A model generated the notes under the pieces. The model had not been told where the DNA came from. It searched no databases and saw only the letters and a list, made by a program, of their open reading frames with translations. A DNA stretch of 64,000 bases, taken from an uncultured Ruminococcus sp. (GTDB lineage Bacteria; Bacillota; Clostridia; Oscillospirales; Acutalibacteraceae). This document shows, in pieces, positions 63,014 through 64,000 of the stretch (position 1 is the stretch's first letter; every line of letters starts with the position of its first letter). The position numbers and the translations under genes were made by a program. Where the stretch lies: contig CAJUGO010000003.1 in NCBI GenBank assembly GCA_910585865.1, forward strand, positions 107,919-171,918, read 5' to 3'.

Positions 63014-63034
63014 TTGTTGTCTCCGTTATTTTTC
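62995..63034. terminator. Terminator overlapping the stop codons of two convergent genes
   Basis: AACGGAGACAA (62995-63005) and TTGTCTCCGTT (63017-63027) form a perfect 11-base stem, followed by ATTTTTC on the plus strand. Both the radical SAM stop (63011-63013) and the cohesin-gene stop (63010-63012 on the other strand) lie in its loop. Confidence 0.85.
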
Positions 63035-63771
63035 TTTTCATGACTTTTTTCCAAAGATTTTCTGCCTATATAAAATGCCAGAACTGCTACACAGACAAGG
63101 GTAATTCCTGCACCTGCTCCAATAAATAGGAATCTTATATTTTTGTCATCAATTGGGTTCAAGCTTCCCCACTCATCTGCAGTTGAAATAATGTCGTTTT
63201 GGGATTGAGAAGATCGCGTGCTTTTTCCCCTTTCGCTGTTATTTGATGTATTGTTTTTGTCAGCACGACTTTGTGGTTTATTGCCTGTGCTTGTGTTATG
63301 TTTCTTGCTTATGTTGATGGTTGCTGACTTACAATTTCCTATATGAAGAGATTGTACATCTTCATCTACACAGTCGTTAACCGTAAAATCAATATAACTT
63401 GTTCCTTCTTTAATAGATTTAAAAGTAATGGTAAAAATACTTTCTTTATCGGATATATCTTTGCCGAATGTATTAAGAAAAATTAATTTAATTTTTCCAT
63501 CTGTATCATTAACCTTAATTTGCGAACTGTCATCAGTTACTTTTATTTCTCTGTATTCAAGCATATTATTGTCATATGTAAATTCAAAGGAAGCCGCGCT
63601 TAATTTTTTGAATGATTCCGCTTTCATTTCAATTGTTACAAGTCTGTTTAGCTGATTGTCCTCATCAGTCAAATAAAAATTAACATATTCTTCAGCAAAA
63701 ACAGTATCCGCGAGAGAAAACAAAATCAAGAAAGGTATTATGATTAAAATAATTAATTTTTTCATATCCAT
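63010..63771 (-). CDS. Membrane-anchored cohesin-domain protein
   Basis: The 253-residue protein has a signal peptide (about 1-25, ending DTVFA), a cohesin-like beta-sandwich domain (about 28-150; ASFEFTYDNNMLEYREI and IFTITFKSIKEGTSYIDF), and a Ser/Asn-rich polar linker (about 155-205). One membrane helix (FLFIGAGAGITLVCVAVLAFYI) and a short charged tail follow. Cohesins bind dockerins in cellulosomes but also occur in other surface proteins. No dockerin or scaffoldin repeat is seen near. The exact start is uncertain between 63774 (GTG), 63771 and 63765. Confidence 0.8.
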   Translation of the reverse strand: MDMKKLIILIIIPFLILFSLADTVFAEEYVNFYLTDEDNQLNRLVTIEMKAESFKKLSAASFEFTYDNNMLEYREIKVTDDSSQIKVNDTDGKIKLIFLNTFGKDISDKESIFTITFKSIKEGTSYIDFTVNDCVDEDVQSLHIGNCKSATINISKKHNTSTGNKPQSRADKNNTSNNSERGKSTRSSQSQNDIISTADEWGSLNPIDDKNIRFLFIGAGAGITLVCVAVLAFYIGRKSLEKSHEKKNNGDNN

Positions 63772-63890
63772 CACTTAAACATAAATTTATTATTAATAAA
63801 AAATTAGCATGCTGATGTATCAAATATTAGCGGATAGCATGATACAATCTAAATGCAATTTTGAGTCATTTCGGATAATTTACTATAAAG

Positions 63891-63940
63891 TAAAAAATAC
63901 AGTAAACAAGTTTCGCGAATCTTAGCTTGTTTACTGTATT
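63891..63940 (-). terminator. Strong terminator downstream of the tRNA 3' end
   Basis: AATACAGTAAACAAG (63896-63910) and CTTGTTTACTGTATT (63926-63940) form a perfect 15-base stem with a 15-base loop containing TTCGCGAA. On the minus strand the hairpin is followed by TTTTTTA. The stem starts six bases after the CCA end. Confidence 0.82.
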
Positions 63941-63945
63941 AAAAA

Positions 63946-64000
63946 TGGCGGAGAGAAGGGGATTCGAACCCATCAATATATATTTAAAACACCAGTAAAC
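63946..64000 (-). tRNA. 3' end of a tRNA (Ser-like acceptor), cut by the window or an attachment-site fragment
   Basis: Read on the minus strand, the end shows GGGTTCGAATCCC (T arm), TCTCTCC acceptor strand, discriminator G and CCA. A GGAGAGA acceptor partner would be that of tRNA-Ser. However, the T stem has a mismatch (ATGGG against CCCCT). The 29 bases before it, up to the window edge, are A+T-rich and do not look like a variable or anticodon arm. It is therefore either a diverged tRNA-Ser or only the 3' segment duplicated by an integrating element. Confidence 0.5.

Noticed and set aside
1..64000. CRISPR arrays, insertion sequences, phage genes and rRNA operons
   Set aside because: No direct-repeat array, transposase, integrase, phage structural gene or rRNA segment was seen on either strand. 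The only hint of mobility is at the right edge.

Overview
The window looks like the chromosome of an anaerobic, endospore-forming member of the Clostridia, most likely an Oscillospiraceae/Ruminococcaceae-type gut organism. The reasons are low G+C, spo0A next to spoIVB, a bofA gene, a SpoIVFB-like membrane protease, a class A RNase P RNA, a B. subtilis-type Fe-S PurF, a split PurH (transformylase plus PurO-type cyclohydrolase) and a membrane-anchored cohesin-domain protein. The genus is an inference, because no rRNA lies in the window.

Left edge (1-1318): the 3' part of a type IIA topoisomerase A subunit. From about 1.45 to 32.1 kb there is one large, unidirectional cell-surface polysaccharide cluster of the Wzx/Wzy type. 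It has a strong promoter whose -10 lies in a palindrome, a leader hairpin, and then an initiating sugar-phosphate transferase. These are followed by about eleven glycosyltransferases or candidates, an EpsG-like polymerase, a flippase, a pyruvyl transferase beside an FrhB-like iron-sulfur protein, three hexapeptide-repeat and two membrane acyltransferases, and a DUF1919 protein. A sugar-modification cassette (ATP-grasp, SDR epimerase, ChbG-like deacetylase, VioA-like aminotransferase) comes next, then dTDP-rhamnose synthesis (rfbA, B, D, C) with an acyltransferase gene inserted between rfbD and rfbC. The central cluster is clearly more A+T-rich than the rfb genes and the rest of the window. No chain-length regulator or tyrosine kinase is seen.

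From 32.2 to 36.5 kb: secG, bofA converging on a DUF4364 gene whose terminator lies inside bofA, an NfeD-SPFH membrane pair, and an internally duplicated CmpB-type membrane protein. From 36.7 to 43.6 kb: a purine operon, purE-purF-purM-purN-purO-purH-purD, with its own promoter and terminator. Opposite to it are spo0A and spoIVB. Then come a cation P-type ATPase overlapping cysK, cca, and convergently malic enzyme, followed by rnpB.

From 52.3 to 63.8 kb: two FAD-dependent oxidoreductases, a small membrane transporter, a VanZ-like protein, a MATE exporter, and a coupled pair made of a single-pass protein and a SpoIVFB-like site-2 protease. After these come the radical SAM/DUF2344 pair (TIGR03960/TIGR03936), an unknown gene, a TIGR01212 radical SAM protein and the cohesin-domain protein. 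The extreme right edge carries a tRNA 3' end (Ser-like acceptor) on the minus strand with a strong terminator. It is either the end of a real tRNA or an attachment-site remnant.

Starts were chosen by Shine-Dalgarno position. Promoters and terminators were read by eye.
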